Below, piece by piece: positions 51,116-61,491 of a stretch of DNA of 64,000 nt. Made by a program: the position numbers and the translations under genes. The notes beneath the pieces are model-generated. The model worked only from the letters and a program-made list of their open reading frames with translations, made no database searches and was not told the origin of the DNA. Source of the stretch: Prevotella sp. Lineage in GTDB: Bacteria > Bacteroidota > Bacteroidia > Bacteroidales > Bacteroidaceae. Numbering within the stretch: position 1 is the stretch's first letter; every line of letters starts with the position of its first letter. The stretch spans positions 1-64,000 of the forward strand of contig JAFVFY010000069.1 of assembly GCA_017475265.1 (NCBI GenBank). The letters are read 5' to 3'.

Positions 51116-52177
51116 ATGCCTAAAATTAAAACGCGAACCATTATGCTGTACATAGCCAATCCCATCTACGACTCCGTATTCAAGTATCTCATGGCCGACG
51201 AGCGCATAGCCCGCACCATTCTCTCGGCTCTGCTGAAGATGAACATCACGAAGATAGAGATGCGTGCGCACGAATACCCCAACATTCAGCGCGAGTCGCT
51301 CTCTGTGTTCCGTCTGGACTTTTCAGCCACTGTGCGCGAGGACGACGGCAGTACGCACATCGTGCTCATAGAACTGCAAAAGACTTGGCTTGAGACGGAA
51401 ACGCTGCGTTTCCGGCAGTACCTGGGCGTGCAGTACCAGAGCCCTGCAAACATGAGCGACGACGGCTACGGCGTGCCTATGATAGCCGTCTATCTGCTGG
51501 GTCACCGCGTGGGCGACATCGAGGAACCTGTGATATACGTACACAATGAGGTGCGCAACAGCGACGGTCAGGTGGTGGAGAAAGGTATTCCCGACCCCTT
51601 CGTGTCGAGCCTCACCCACGAAAGCGTCATCGTGCAGATTCCCCTGTTGCGCGGACAGGTGAACACTAAGTTGGACCGCGTGCTGAGCATCTTTGACCAG
51701 ACACGCAAGGCCGATGTTCCGGGCACCGAGCATACGCTCTGCATCGACGAGGGAATATATTCGGACGATGCCGACATGGGGCGCATCCTGCACCGTCTAC
51801 TGGCTGCAGCCAGCGAGCCTAGCATCAGGCAGGAGATGAATGTGGAGGACGAGTATTTCTCCGTCATCGAGAAGCGCGACACGGAGATACTCATCAAGGA
51901 CCGGCAAATAGCCGAGAATAAAGTCAAGTTGGCCGAGCAGGATAAACAGTTGGCCGAGCAGGATAAACAGTTGGCCGAGCAGGATAAACAGTTGGCCGAG
52001 CAGGATAAACAGTTGGCCGAGCAGGACGTAATAATTGCTGAGCAGAACGAGCAACTTCAGCAGAAGGACAGTTTGCTGCGTAAGTCGGTGCTGGCTTTGA
52101 AGGCTACGATGCCCGCCGATCAGATAGCCGCCACGCTGGGCATCACCACAGACGAGGTGGAACGGCTTTCGAAATGA
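51116..52177 (+). CDS. PD-(D/E)XK nuclease-family transposase-like protein (Rpn/PDDEXK_2), second copy
   Basis: A 353-residue protein of the same superfamily as 498-1388 but a clearly different subgroup. The N-terminal motif is ANPIYDSVFKYLM. The nuclease core is RLDFSA (Asp68) followed by VLIELQK (Glu86, Gln88, Lys89). Residues about 270-310 are a coiled coil of LAEQDKQ heptads encoded by 21-bp DNA repeats. The C-terminus (ATMPADQIAATLGITTDEVERL) resembles an HTH-like tail. The start may instead be ATG 51,143 (MLYIANP). The right-hand long repeat begins 46 bases after the stop codon. Confidence 0.88.
   Translation: MPKIKTRTIMLYIANPIYDSVFKYLMADERIARTILSALLKMNITKIEMRAHEYPNIQRESLSVFRLDFSATVREDDGSTHIVLIELQKTWLETETLRFRQYLGVQYQSPANMSDDGYGVPMIAVYLLGHRVGDIEEPVIYVHNEVRNSDGQVVEKGIPDPFVSSLTHESVIVQIPLLRGQVNTKLDRVLSIFDQTRKADVPGTEHTLCIDEGIYSDDADMGRILHRLLAAASEPSIRQEMNVEDEYFSVIEKRDTEILIKDRQIAENKVKLAEQDKQLAEQDKQLAEQDKQLAEQDKQLAEQDVIIAEQNEQLQQKDSLLRKSVLALKATMPADQIAATLGITTDEVERLSK
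51929..52033. repeat. 21-bp tandem repeat encoding LAEQDKQ
   Basis: Four perfect 21-bp units (51,929, 51,950, 51,971, 51,992) and a fifth diverging one. Variation in copy number would change coiled-coil length without a frameshift. Confidence 0.95.
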
Positions 52178-52223
52178 AATCATGAAAGAATCAAAAACCT
52201 GTCCCGTGATTTTCATGGATTTT

Positions 52224-52607
52224 GCATTGCTGAAATGTAAAGAAAAAGTACAGAAAAAAGCGTTCCTAAAAGATGACCATCTAGCGCAAAAACCTGCGCA
52301 AACCGCCTGTTTTTTGCAGGAATCGCGCTTCATAGCCCTGCACAGATACCCCTCTTTTGTGCAGAAAGCTACTTAAAATTGCAAAAACTTAACACTTCTT
52401 TACCCCTATTTCGCTTAAAACTGGTGTTTTTCGCGGTTGGGAAATACCCCGAAAAAGGGTGTTCGAGGCGTCCGTTCCGGCCTTTTTGGAGCCAAACAGC
52501 CAGTCTAATAGTAGTAAGTGGGTGGGTTTGTAGTAGAAAAGCGCTGGTTTTGTTCAACAAAAGCTATGGTTTTGTACTACAAAAGATATGGTCTTGTACT
52601 ACAAGAC
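52224..52607. repeat. Long dispersed repeat, right copy, with 22-bp array copy 4
   Basis: Inverted counterpart of 1-369. The distal end holds a 22-bp array with unit centres at 52,529, 52,551, 52,573 and 52,595 (TGTAGTAGA, TGTTCAACA, TGTACTACA, TGTACTACA). 52,608-52,837 shows no gene or repeat. Confidence 0.87.
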
Positions 52608-52837
52608 CACCTTTTTCGGTAAAAACCGACTAAAACGAAACAGTTTTAAGGGGCAAGCAGCCCTTAGCTGAGCAGTAGCGTGAAAAACCCGAAAACGACC
52701 CCTGTCAAAACTAGCCCATACGCATCCAAACCAAAGAACTCATTCAAAAAATCGGATTCTCAGAGGGGTCAATGTAAAGATTTTTCAGCAAGAGGACTAT
52801 GAGGCCGATGCGACGGTGGAAGCCAGGAATGTAAGCT

Positions 52838-54106
52838 TCAGGCTTGAAGTATTTCTGACAGCGTGGGATGGATATGCACCATGTCTGCCAGTTCCTCGAT
52901 GGTGGTGTTTTTACACATCAGTGCGCTGACCTCCTGGACGATGTCGGCGCTATGTGCTCCATAAGCGTGACAGCCAAGGATGAAGGCCCCCCCCGTCCCC
53001 CCGAGGGGGGAGCTGGCGCTAAAGAGTTTGAGCATACCTTCGGTCTCACCCATTGCGAGGGCTTTACCATTGGCACGCCAGAAGGACTTCTTACATTGAT
53101 AGGCGACCCCCTGTTGCTTCAGCTGCTCCTCAGTAGGCCCGACACAGGCTGCCTCTGGCGTGGTGAAGATGGCAGCGGGCATGATGTCGAAGCGGATGTT
53201 GTCCTGCTTCCCGAGGATATGGTTGACGGCTCTCACGGCTTGCATCTCTGCGGCATGGGCGAGCATCTGACGGCCGTTGACATCGCCGATGGCGTAAATT
53301 CCTTTTAATTGAGAATTGACAATTGATAATTGATAATTGTCATCGACGGGGATGGCACCGTTGGGGGCGAGGGTGATGCCAACGGCTTCAAGGTTGAGGC
53401 CCTCGGTGCGAGGTTTTCTGCCGGTGGCCATGAGGATGACATCGGCATCGATATCGGCTATATCCTGAACAGCGGTCTTCATGCGGAAGGTAATACCCTG
53501 CTTCTCTAGATATTTACGCAGCCGCTTGGCTATATCGCTATCCAGAGCGGGGAGACATTCCTTAAGATATTCGATAACGGTTACTTCGGAACCGAAACGA
53601 CGGAAGACGGAGGCGAACTCCATACCAATGACACCTGCACCAATAATGGCAAGACGCTTGGGAAGTGTCTCGAGATTCAAAAGACCAGTGGAGTCAACGA
53701 CTCTGGGATCATCCTTACCAGGTATGGGTAGCCACTTGGTCTCTGAACCTGTGGCGATGATGATGGGAAGGCCCTCCCCTGACCCCTCCCTGTTTAGGGA
53801 GGGGAGGTTTGACAGTAGGGAGGGGAGGTCAACTTTTTCGCGTATGAGGGTGATATTGGGGTGGGAGAGGATGGCCTCGACACCTGCCCGGAGTTGGGCC
53901 ACAACCTCTGCCATACGTTGACGAGCCTGGTCAAAGGTGGCGCTGTGTACGTAGGTCTTTGTGGGGATGCAACCTACATTGAGACAGGTGCCACCCACCT
54001 CAGCTCCTTCGAAGATGACGACTTTCAAGCCTTGCTTGGCTGCGTATTCGGCGGCGCGGTACCCACCAGGGCCCGCACCGATGATAATGAGATCAGTTTT
54101 TTCCAT
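52838..54106 (-). CDS. lpdA: Dihydrolipoyl dehydrogenase (glycine-cleavage L-protein)
   Basis: A flavoprotein of about 422 residues that reoxidises dihydrolipoyl groups. FAD motif GAGPGGYRAAEYA, redox disulfide GGTCLNVGCIPTK, NAD motif IGAGVIGMEFASV and the closing HIHPTLSE (catalytic His and Glu) are all present. It lies at the end of a glycine-cleavage gene set. It carries three low-complexity inserts in frame: 52,984-53,019 (SSPLGGTGGA), 53,307-53,340 (NYQLSIVNSQL) and 53,771-53,829 (PSLNREGSGEG). Each is palindromic or heptamer-like DNA. The region before IIIATGS is also shorter than usual. The open frame reaches 54,127, but ATG 54,106 (MEKTDLIIIG) is preferred. Confidence 0.93.
   Translation of the reverse strand: MEKTDLIIIGAGPGGYRAAEYAAKQGLKVVIFEGAEVGGTCLNVGCIPTKTYVHSATFDQARQRMAEVVAQLRAGVEAILSHPNITLIREKVDLPSLLSNLPSLNREGSGEGLPIIIATGSETKWLPIPGKDDPRVVDSTGLLNLETLPKRLAIIGAGVIGMEFASVFRRFGSEVTVIEYLKECLPALDSDIAKRLRKYLEKQGITFRMKTAVQDIADIDADVILMATGRKPRTEGLNLEAVGITLAPNGAIPVDDNYQLSIVNSQLKGIYAIGDVNGRQMLAHAAEMQAVRAVNHILGKQDNIRFDIMPAAIFTTPEAACVGPTEEQLKQQGVAYQCKKSFWRANGKALAMGETEGMLKLFSASSPLGGTGGAFILGCHAYGAHSADIVQEVSALMCKNTTIEELADMVHIHPTLSEILQA
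53771..53829. repeat. Palindromic insert in lpdA
   Basis: CCTCCCTGTTTAGGGAGGGG and a second GGGAGGGGAGG arm form a hairpin inside the coding region, giving low-complexity residues just before the conserved IIIATGS. Confidence 0.75.
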
Positions 54107-54140
54107 TGACCATTGAACATTGACCATTGAACATTGACCA

Positions 54141-55535
54141 TTAGACTTCTGCCTTGAGTTGACGGAACGTTGTCACGGGGTGCTTGGCAGCCAACACATC
54201 ATCCACACGCCCGATAGGGGTTGTGTGGGGTGCTGACTTCACGAGATCAGGATTGGTCTTGGCCTCCTCGGCAATCTTGCGCATGACGGCGACGAAGCCA
54301 TCGAGGGTTTCCTTGCTTTCGTTTTCCGTTGGCTCAATCATGAGGCTCTCATGGAAGAGCAGGGGGAAGTAAATGGTGGGTGCATGATACCCGTAGTCGA
54401 GCAGTCGCTTGGCGACATCCATTGTGGTGACACCTGTGGATTTATCTTTCAAGCCGTCGAACACGAACTCATGACAACACAGACCGTCGATAGGCAGCTC
54501 GTAGACGTCTTTCAAGGACTCCTTGATGTAGTTGGCGTTGAGCGTAGCCAGAGGGCCGACTTCTTTGATGTGCTCACGCCCCAGTGAGAGGATGTAGGCG
54601 TAGGCACGCATCATGACGGCATAGTTACCATGATAGGGGGAGACAAATGGGAAGAATTCCTGCAAGCCTTCGCGCACTCCCACAGGACCGGCACCGGGAC
54701 CGCCCCCGCCATGAGGGGTGGAGAAGGTCTTGTGGAGGTTGATGTGCATGACATCAAATCCCATATCGCCAGGACGGCAAGCACCGAGCATGGGGTTGAG
54801 GTTGGCACCATCGTAGTACATCAGGGCACCGCAGTCGTGGATAAGCTTTGCAATAGCCGGAATCTGCGTCTCGAAGAGACCGAGGGTGTTGGGGTTGGTC
54901 ATCATCATGGCGGCGATGCACTGACCATTGACCATTGAGCATTGACCATTGAGGGGAGCCTCCTGGTCTATTAGTCTTTTTAAATCATCCAGGTCTACCA
55001 GGCCATCTGGATTAGACTTCACCTCGATAATCTCCAGTCCGCAGACAGCAGCCGAGGCAGGATTGGTGCCGTGGGCACTATCGGGAACAATAACCTTCTT
55101 GCGCTGCATGTCGCCGCGGGAGCGATGATAGTTGTCGATGGTCATCAGTCCCGTCAGCTCACCATGAGCACCTGCGTAGGGCTTGAAGGTGAAATGGGCC
55201 AGACCAGTAAGTTCGCAAAGCGATTTCTCCAACAACGACACCAGGGCCAGAGCACCCTTCACGGTGTCTTTCGGCTGCTCAGGATGCAGGTTCTGGAACT
55301 GTGGCAGAGCAGCCATCTCCTCATTGATTTTGGGATTGTATTTCATCGTACAAGAACCGAGGGGATAGAAGCCCGTATCTACGCCGAAGTTATTATTGGA
55401 AAGATTCGTGTAGTGGCGCACCACCGTCAACTCGTCGCACTCGGGGAGACAGGGTTCCTCAGTGCGCTTCATCGATGCCGGGATCTCATAGATTAAGAAT
55501 TGAGAATTGAGAATTGAGAGTTCTTGCTTGGGCAA
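54141..55535 (-). CDS. gcvPB: Glycine dehydrogenase subunit 2 (P-protein beta), main fragment
   Basis: PLP-dependent glycine decarboxylase subunit. [34 protein letters not shown] and [21 protein letters not shown] (with the PLP-binding Lys) are intact. The frame as found opens at a TTG within a repeat. The true N-terminus, ending in [16 protein letters not shown], lies upstream in another frame (55,493-55,633), cut off by an inserted repeat. An in-frame insert CSMVNGQ at 54,921-54,952 matches the CCATTGA repeats of the intergenic gaps. Whether a functional protein is made depends on frame restoration or internal initiation (MKRTEEP, about residue 22). Confidence 0.88.
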   Translation of the reverse strand: MPKQELSILNSQFLIYEIPASMKRTEEPCLPECDELTVVRHYTNLSNNNFGVDTGFYPLGSCTMKYNPKINEEMAALPQFQNLHPEQPKDTVKGALALVSLLEKSLCELTGLAHFTFKPYAGAHGELTGLMTIDNYHRSRGDMQRKKVIVPDSAHGTNPASAAVCGLEIIEVKSNPDGLVDLDDLKRLIDQEAPLNGQCSMVNGQCIAAMMMTNPNTLGLFETQIPAIAKLIHDCGALMYYDGANLNPMLGACRPGDMGFDVMHINLHKTFSTPHGGGGPGAGPVGVREGLQEFFPFVSPYHGNYAVMMRAYAYILSLGREHIKEVGPLATLNANYIKESLKDVYELPIDGLCCHEFVFDGLKDKSTGVTTMDVAKRLLDYGYHAPTIYFPLLFHESLMIEPTENESKETLDGFVAVMRKIAEEAKTNPDLVKSAPHTTPIGRVDDVLAAKHPVTTFRQLKAEV

Positions 55536-55629
55536 GCGTCCCGTTGGGCCGAGCGGAGAGTTGGCAGACTATAGCCTTTGCGACCCTCTTTCGAGAGTTC
55601 GAAAATCAGGTTTCCATAGAGTCGATTAT

Positions 55630-55633
<4 letters not shown>
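55493..55633 (-). pseudogene. N-terminal fragment of gcvPB, frame broken by a repeat
   Basis: The ATG at 55,633 overlaps the gcvPA stop codon (ATGA), the normal coupled arrangement. It encodes MNNRLYGNLIFELSKEGRKG and YSLP, which is the family N-terminus. The frame then enters repeat copy A and stops at 55,493. The repeat ends in three tandem TCTCAAT heptamers. Adding one heptamer would join this frame to the main gcvPB frame with no stop codon in between. Confidence 0.85.
55494..55565. repeat. Intragenic element copy A (in gcvPB)
   Basis: Heptamer tract GAGAATT-n, then a core TCTTGCTTGGGCAAGCGTCC, then GTTGGGCCGAGCGGAGAGTT. Near-identical to 58,121-58,186 and related to 56,378-56,457. Confidence 0.9.
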
Positions 55634-57033
<1,400 letters not shown>

Positions 57034-57060
57034 TGAACATTGATTATTGACCATTGAACA

Positions 57061-57441
57061 TTATTTCTCGCAGAAAGCGGCGTAAGCCTTGGCGTCCATG
57101 AGGCTGTCCAAGTCGGACTTGTCGTTCAGCTTGACCTTGATAATCCAGTTCTCGAAAGCATCCTGATTGATAAGCTCAGGCTGGTCTTCGAGGGCCTCGT
57201 TTATTTCCACGACGGTTCCACTGACGGGAGAAATCAGGTCGGAGGCGGCCTTGACGCTCTCCACTGCGCCAAATTCCTCACCTGCCGTTACCTCGTCGTC
57301 AACCTCAGGCATGTCCACATAGACCACATTGCCCAGTGCGTTCTGAGCATAGTCTGTGATGCCTACAAAACCAAAATCACCTTCTACTCTTACAAATTCG
57401 TGAGACTCTGAGTAGTAGAGTCCTTCAATTACTTTTGCCAT
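57061..57441 (-). CDS. gcvH: Glycine cleavage system H protein
   Basis: Lipoyl carrier of 126 residues that shuttles the aminomethyl group among P, T and L proteins. The lipoylated Lys is in GAVESVKAASDLISPVSG (about residue 63). ITDYAQNALGNVVYVDMP is the family signature. Between gcvT and gcvPA, and free of the inserts seen in its neighbours. Confidence 0.97.
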   Translation of the reverse strand: MAKVIEGLYYSESHEFVRVEGDFGFVGITDYAQNALGNVVYVDMPEVDDEVTAGEEFGAVESVKAASDLISPVSGTVVEINEALEDQPELINQDAFENWIIKVKLNDKSDLDSLMDAKAYAAFCEK

Positions 57442-57448
57442 TGTTATG

Positions 57449-57565
57449 AGCCCCCTAAGTTAGGGGGATGGGGGTCTGAACAAGCGTTTGTCAGACCGTT
57501 TTTAGTTTGTTATTAATAAGGAGTCTGCGCCTGTTCAGACCCCCAACCCCCTGACTCAGGGGGCT
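57449..57565. repeat. MITE-like inverted-repeat element between gcvT and gcvH
   Basis: 57,449-57,486 and 57,528-57,565 are 38-bp inverted repeats with about five mismatches (outer end AGCCCCCTAAG / CTTAGCCCCC, inner end GGGGGTCTGAACA). The right arm overlaps the gcvT stop codon. Confidence 0.85.
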
Positions 57566-58718
57566 AAGACTTCTTGTAGCTTTTGTTATAGAATTGTTTC
57601 TTGACCACCTTGCCAGGGAACACCTTCTTGCGGATTTGAATCTGTAGTTCGGTGTCCAGTTTGGCGTAGTGAGCATCGACGAGAGCCATGCAGACACTCT
57701 TGTCTGTGGATAACGTATGATAACCCGTAGTGACCTCGCCGACAGGCTCACCATCCATATTCAGAACTGTATAGCCATGACGGGGTATGGCCTTATCTGC
57801 GAGTTCGATACCAACGAGTTTCTTGGCGGGGCCTTCTGCCTTCTGCTTAGCCAGTGCCTCCTTGCCGATGAACTCGGCTTTGTCGAGCTTTACAAACATG
57901 CCCAGACCAGCCATGATGGGTGTGATGTCCTCTGAGAGTTCGTCGCCATAGAGGGGCAACCCCACCTCAAAGCGTAGGGTATCGCGACAACCTAGTCCGC
58001 ATGGCTGCACGCCAGCGGCAATGAGCTTGTCCCAGCAGGCGCGAATAAACTCGTGTGAGGCATAGATTTCAAAGCCGTCCTCACCAGTGTAGCCAGTACG
58101 GGACAGGATGACGTTATCGGAGTTGAGAATTGAGAGTTCTTGCTTGGGCAAGCGTCCCGTTGGGCCGAGCGGAGAGTTGAGAGTTGTCTTTACGGAATAG
58201 AACGTCAATTCTGAGCAGGGCAGTCCCAATACGGTCTCCACTACATGCTCTGCCTCGGGCCCCTGTACGGCTATCTGTCCGTAGTAGTCGCTGCGGTTCT
58301 GCAGGTCGATGTCGAAGCCCTTGGCGTTCTGCTGTATCCACGCCCAGTCTTTGTCTATGTTGGCTGCGTTGATGACGAGGAAGAAGTCGTTCTCACCCAT
58401 CTTATAGACGAGTAGGTCATCAACCGTTCCACCGTTCTCATAGCACATCATACCGTAGTAAATCTTACCCACAGGAGCACCTGCGATGTCGTTGGTAAAG
58501 ATGTGTTGCACGTAGCGCTCGGCATCCTTTCCCTTCACCGTTACCTCTCCCATGTGAGAGACGTCGAAGAGTCCCACCTTTTTGCGCACAGCATGATGCT
58601 CTATGGCGATGCCAGCATATTGGATAGGCATCTCAAAGCCTCCGAAGGGCGACATGAGCGCTCCCAGTGCCACATGCTTGTCATACAAGCAGGTTCGTTT
58701 GTTATTGTTGTTTTCCAT
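57564..58718 (-). CDS. gcvT: Aminomethyltransferase (glycine-cleavage T-protein)
   Basis: About 384 residues; transfers the one-carbon unit from H-protein to tetrahydrofolate. FGGFEMPIQYAGIAIEHHAVR, GLFDVSHMGE and RTGYTGEDGFEIY are hallmark motifs. Element copy C (58,121-58,186; [18 protein letters not shown]) is inserted in frame just before the conserved ILSRTGYTGEDG. The open frame extends to 58,865, but its N-terminal part is only a translated 9-bp repeat and overlaps the upstream ligase gene, so ATG 58,718 (MENNNNKRTCLYD) is the start. Confidence 0.94.
   Translation of the reverse strand: MENNNNKRTCLYDKHVALGALMSPFGGFEMPIQYAGIAIEHHAVRKKVGLFDVSHMGEVTVKGKDAERYVQHIFTNDIAGAPVGKIYYGMMCYENGGTVDDLLVYKMGENDFFLVINAANIDKDWAWIQQNAKGFDIDLQNRSDYYGQIAVQGPEAEHVVETVLGLPCSELTFYSVKTTLNSPLGPTGRLPKQELSILNSDNVILSRTGYTGEDGFEIYASHEFIRACWDKLIAAGVQPCGLGCRDTLRFEVGLPLYGDELSEDITPIMAGLGMFVKLDKAEFIGKEALAKQKAEGPAKKLVGIELADKAIPRHGYTVLNMDGEPVGEVTTGYHTLSTDKSVCMALVDAHYAKLDTELQIQIRKKVFPGKVVKKQFYNKSYKKS
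58121..58186. repeat. Intragenic element copy C (in gcvT)
   Basis: Same core as copy A (TCTTGCTTGGGCAAGCGTCC then GTTGGGCCGAGCGGAGAGTT), flanked by heptamers. Here the insertion preserves the reading frame. Confidence 0.92.
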
Positions 58719-58721
58719 AGT

Positions 58722-58783
58722 TGTTATAGAAGTTATAGAGATTATAGAAGTTATAGAAGCTATAGAGATTATAGAAGATATAG
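58722..58783. repeat. 9-bp tandem repeats upstream of gcvT
   Basis: Seven degenerate copies of TATAGAAGT/TATAGAGAT fill the gap between the lipoate ligase and gcvT genes. Confidence 0.85.
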
Positions 58784-58786
58784 GTG

Positions 58787-59494
58787 TTAAAGGAGCAGGT
58801 AGTCTTGTTCCAATTCTTCGATTTCTGCGACCTCTGCGGGCGTGAGCATCCGTTCTCCCTTGCATAGCGTTTCACGAATGAGTGTCTTCACCTCTTCGAG
58901 ACTGAGGGAGGTGTGGTCCTTCAGCAAGGTGATGCGCTGGCGAACGCTCTGTATTCCCCTCTTCTGCAGCTTCTCCGTGCTTGGGGTAATCGCGTTCAGC
59001 ATGTGCTCCATGTTCGTGTCGTAGAGCAGGGTACTGTGGACGATGCTTCGTCCGGGCAGCAGGTAGAACGCCGTTCCGCACACTTTCCTGTCGCCTATCA
59101 TGATGTCGTTATGACTGGTACCCGAAGCCTCAATGCCCATTTCCTTGAGCACGCGCAGAATCATCTGCACGAAGACGTGGAACGTAAACCCCACCTGTTC
59201 ACCGTCCGAAACGTACGACAGCATCACGTTGTCCATATCGGCATACACGCATCCTCCCCCACTCTTGCGGCGGTATATCTTGATGTCATGCTCCCGGCAG
59301 TAAGCCACATTCACCTCGTTCTCCAGCACTTGGTTACGTCCGAAAATCACGCTTGGCTCCACTTGCCACATAAAAAAGGCATCTGGCACATCGAGGTGAC
59401 GGGCCACATACTCCTCCATCGCCAGATAGAAACTTAGGCGACGCACTTCTTGGGTTGGCAAGGAGATATACTCAGGAAAGTTTGCGTGATTCAA
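58787..59494 (-). CDS. lplA: Lipoate-protein ligase family protein
   Basis: A 235-residue BPL/LplA-fold enzyme that attaches lipoate to carrier proteins. RRKSGGGCVYADMDNVMLSY (about 75-94) is the signature, and DRKVCGTAFYL binds the lipoyl-AMP. Short form without the accessory C-terminal domain. Upstream of and in line with gcvT-H-PA-PB-lpdA, it probably lipoylates GcvH. No glycine riboswitch or strong -7 box was seen upstream; the clear -7 box in the divergent gap is on the other strand. Confidence 0.9.
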   Translation of the reverse strand: MNHANFPEYISLPTQEVRRLSFYLAMEEYVARHLDVPDAFFMWQVEPSVIFGRNQVLENEVNVAYCREHDIKIYRRKSGGGCVYADMDNVMLSYVSDGEQVGFTFHVFVQMILRVLKEMGIEASGTSHNDIMIGDRKVCGTAFYLLPGRSIVHSTLLYDTNMEHMLNAITPSTEKLQKRGIQSVRQRITLLKDHTSLSLEEVKTLIRETLCKGERMLTPAEVAEIEELEQDYLLL

Positions 59495-59504
59495 TTATTA
59501 TCAG

Positions 59505-59512
59505 TAACTTTG
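59505..59512 (+). promoter_or_regulatory. -7 box for the DUF3237 gene
   Basis: TAACTTTG, 31 bases before the ATG at 59,544. Confidence 0.7.
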
Positions 59513-59543
59513 CAGCGGATTTGCTAACTTAAATACAGACAGA

Positions 59544-60056
59544 ATGATTAAAAGGTTTTTCTTGGCCGTCTTATTGACGGCATCACTAAGTGCCAAGGCA
59601 CAGACAGCTGACAATGCAACAATCCCTGGTCCTGAGACAGAATTCGTAATGCAACTGAAGGTGAAGCTCGACGCACCTTACGTGGTGGGTGAGACACCCC
59701 ATGGTCGACGGACGGTCATTCCCATCACTGGTGGCACCTTCGAGGGCCCGCTGCTGAAAGGAACCATCATCCCTGGCGGTGCTGACTGGCAACTGGCCAA
59801 GGGCGGACGTACTGAACTGGAGGCCATCTACAGTATCAAGACCGATGACGGAGTGTATATCCACATCCGTAACAGGGGCATTATCAGTGGAGGCGTGGAC
59901 GAAAAAGGCCAGCCCAGCTTCTACTTCAAGGCCACTCCACAGTTCGAGGCACCCGAGGACAGCCGCTATGCTTGGCTTAACAACGCCCTGTTCCTCTGTG
60001 CTCCGGCTCCTTCCCAGCAGGAAGGCATCACGCTGAATGTGTGGAAGGTGAAATAG
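59544..60056 (+). CDS. Exported DUF3237-domain protein
   Basis: A 170-residue protein with a signal peptide (MIKRFFLAVLLTASLSAKAQ) and a single DUF3237 beta-barrel-like domain: GRRTVIPITGGTFEGPLLKG, GADWQ, then LEAIYSIKTDDGVYIHIRNRG. Function unknown. The gene stands alone between divergent and convergent neighbours. Confidence 0.88.
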   Translation: MIKRFFLAVLLTASLSAKAQTADNATIPGPETEFVMQLKVKLDAPYVVGETPHGRRTVIPITGGTFEGPLLKGTIIPGGADWQLAKGGRTELEAIYSIKTDDGVYIHIRNRGIISGGVDEKGQPSFYFKATPQFEAPEDSRYAWLNNALFLCAPAPSQQEGITLNVWKVK

Positions 60057-60068
60057 TTTGCTTGAGCA

Positions 60069-60641
60069 TTAGATATTGTCCACTACGGCACAGATGTCCT
60101 GGAAGATGCGGTCCAGCTCGCCCAGTCCGTCGATGTGGTGGTGCACTCCTTCTTTTTTGTACCACTCAATGAGGGGTTGCGTCTGCTGGTGGTAGACCAC
60201 GAGGCGCTTCTTGATGGTCTCCTCATTGTCGTCGGCACGTCCGCTCAGCTTTCCGCGCAGCAGGAGACGCTTCATCAGCTCGTCTTCGGGCACTTCGAGC
60301 TCAATCATCGCGGCCACCTTGTCGCCACGCTCGGCCAGCATGGCTTTCAGGGCTTCAGCCTGCGGGATGGTGCGGGGGAAACCGTCGAAGATGACACCCT
60401 TGTGACCACGACCAAAGCCGTCGTAGACCGAGGCGAGGATGGAGACCATCAGCTCGTCGGGGATGAGCTGGCCTTGGTCGATGTACTGCTTGGCGGTACG
60501 CCCCAGCTCGGTACCGTTCTTGATTTCCGCACGCAGCACGTCGCCGGTAGAGATGTGCTGAAGGCCGTATTTCTCAATGAGCTTGTCGCTCTGGGTGCCC
60601 TTGCCTGAACCGGGAGCACCGAAAATAACAATGTTTTTCAT
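60069..60641 (-). CDS. adk: Adenylate kinase
   Basis: Interconverts ATP, AMP and ADP; 190 residues, the short form without a LID zinc domain. P-loop GAPGSGKGTQSDKL lies at the N-terminus. DGFPRTIPQAEAL and the Arg-rich LRGKLSGRADDNEETIKKRL follow. The frame is open for 43 further codons upstream to 60,770 (MRVVKLPNMPSDLEARKGDL onwards), with protein-like composition. The family start is ATG 60,641. Confidence 0.96.
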   Translation of the reverse strand: MKNIVIFGAPGSGKGTQSDKLIEKYGLQHISTGDVLRAEIKNGTELGRTAKQYIDQGQLIPDELMVSILASVYDGFGRGHKGVIFDGFPRTIPQAEALKAMLAERGDKVAAMIELEVPEDELMKRLLLRGKLSGRADDNEETIKKRLVVYHQQTQPLIEWYKKEGVHHHIDGLGELDRIFQDICAVVDNI

Positions 60642-60779
60642 CTTTATATACTGATTTACTTGGTTAACAGTCACGCGTTGTTCCTTGCCCTTGAACCACT
60701 GGTCAGGAAGGAGGTCGCCTTTGCGCGCCTCCAAGTCACTGGGCATGTTTGGAAGTTTTACTACTCTCATAATCGTTTA

Positions 60780-60826
60780 GGGAGTGAAAGGGAAGTGAAA
60801 GGGAAGTGAAAGGGGAGTGAAAGGGA
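60780..60826. repeat. 11-bp tandem repeats between hpt and adk
   Basis: About four copies of GGGAAGTGAAA / GGGGAGTGAAA, a third kind of short-period spacer repeat. Confidence 0.85.
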
Positions 60827-60833
60827 CGATACT

Positions 60834-61370
60834 TCATTCTACCACGGTATAGATATCCCGGAGGTTGCGGCCCTGTCCGTTGTAGTCCAGACCATAGCCC
60901 ACGATGAAGTCGTTGGGAATTTCCATTACGCAGTACCTGATGTCCAGTTCCACCTGCAGACGATCGGGTTTCACCAGCAAGGGGCAGATGGCCACGGAAG
61001 CGGGCTTGCGGGTGCCCAGGGCTTCCACCATGCGCCTCATGGTAAGGCCAGTGTCCACGATGTCCTCCACGATGATGACGTGGCGTCCGCTAAGGTCCTC
61101 GTTAATGCCTATCACCTCTTTGATGCGGCCCGTGGACGTGGTGCCCTGATAGGAGGCCAGCTTCACGAACGAAATCTCACAGGGGATGGTGAGGTAGCGC
61201 ATGAGGTCGGCGGCAAAGACGAAAGCACCATTCAGAACGGCCAGCAACAAGGGGTTCTTGCCCTCGTAGTCACGGTTGATACGGTCGGCAACGGCCTGGA
61301 TTTTACTCTTAATGACAGCCTCGGGAATCGATGTCTCGAAGGTCTTGTCAAGAATCTTCACTCTGCTCAT
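60834..61370 (-). CDS. hpt: Hypoxanthine phosphoribosyltransferase
   Basis: Purine salvage enzyme of 178 residues converting hypoxanthine or guanine with PRPP. The PRPP-binding motif VIIVEDIVDTGLTM lies near 98-111. VLNGAFVFAADL and PNDFIVGYGLDYNG (purine pocket) are conserved. A -7 box (TAACTTTG, minus strand) is at 61,397-61,404. Confidence 0.96.
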   Translation of the reverse strand: MSRVKILDKTFETSIPEAVIKSKIQAVADRINRDYEGKNPLLLAVLNGAFVFAADLMRYLTIPCEISFVKLASYQGTTSTGRIKEVIGINEDLSGRHVIIVEDIVDTGLTMRRMVEALGTRKPASVAICPLLVKPDRLQVELDIRYCVMEIPNDFIVGYGLDYNGQGRNLRDIYTVVE

Positions 61371-61396
61371 AGTCTTGGTTTTTAGGTTTACGGGTG

Positions 61397-61404
61397 CAAA
61401 GTTA
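61397..61404 (-). promoter_or_regulatory. -7 box for hpt-adk
   Basis: The minus strand reads TAACTTTG then CACCCG, 27 bases before the hpt ATG. Confidence 0.75.
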
Positions 61405-61491
61405 CGAAAAAAGATTGTAATAAAGAAGTAATTTATGAAATTTTTCGCATAATAAACAGTGTCCTTGCTGCGTTCTTTCTAAAAAAGGTTT

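Noticed and set aside
59440-59543. Glycine riboswitch controlling the glycine-cleavage genes
   Set aside because: The short gap upstream of the ligase gene has no room or conserved sequence for the tandem aptamers, and none was seen upstream of gcvT.
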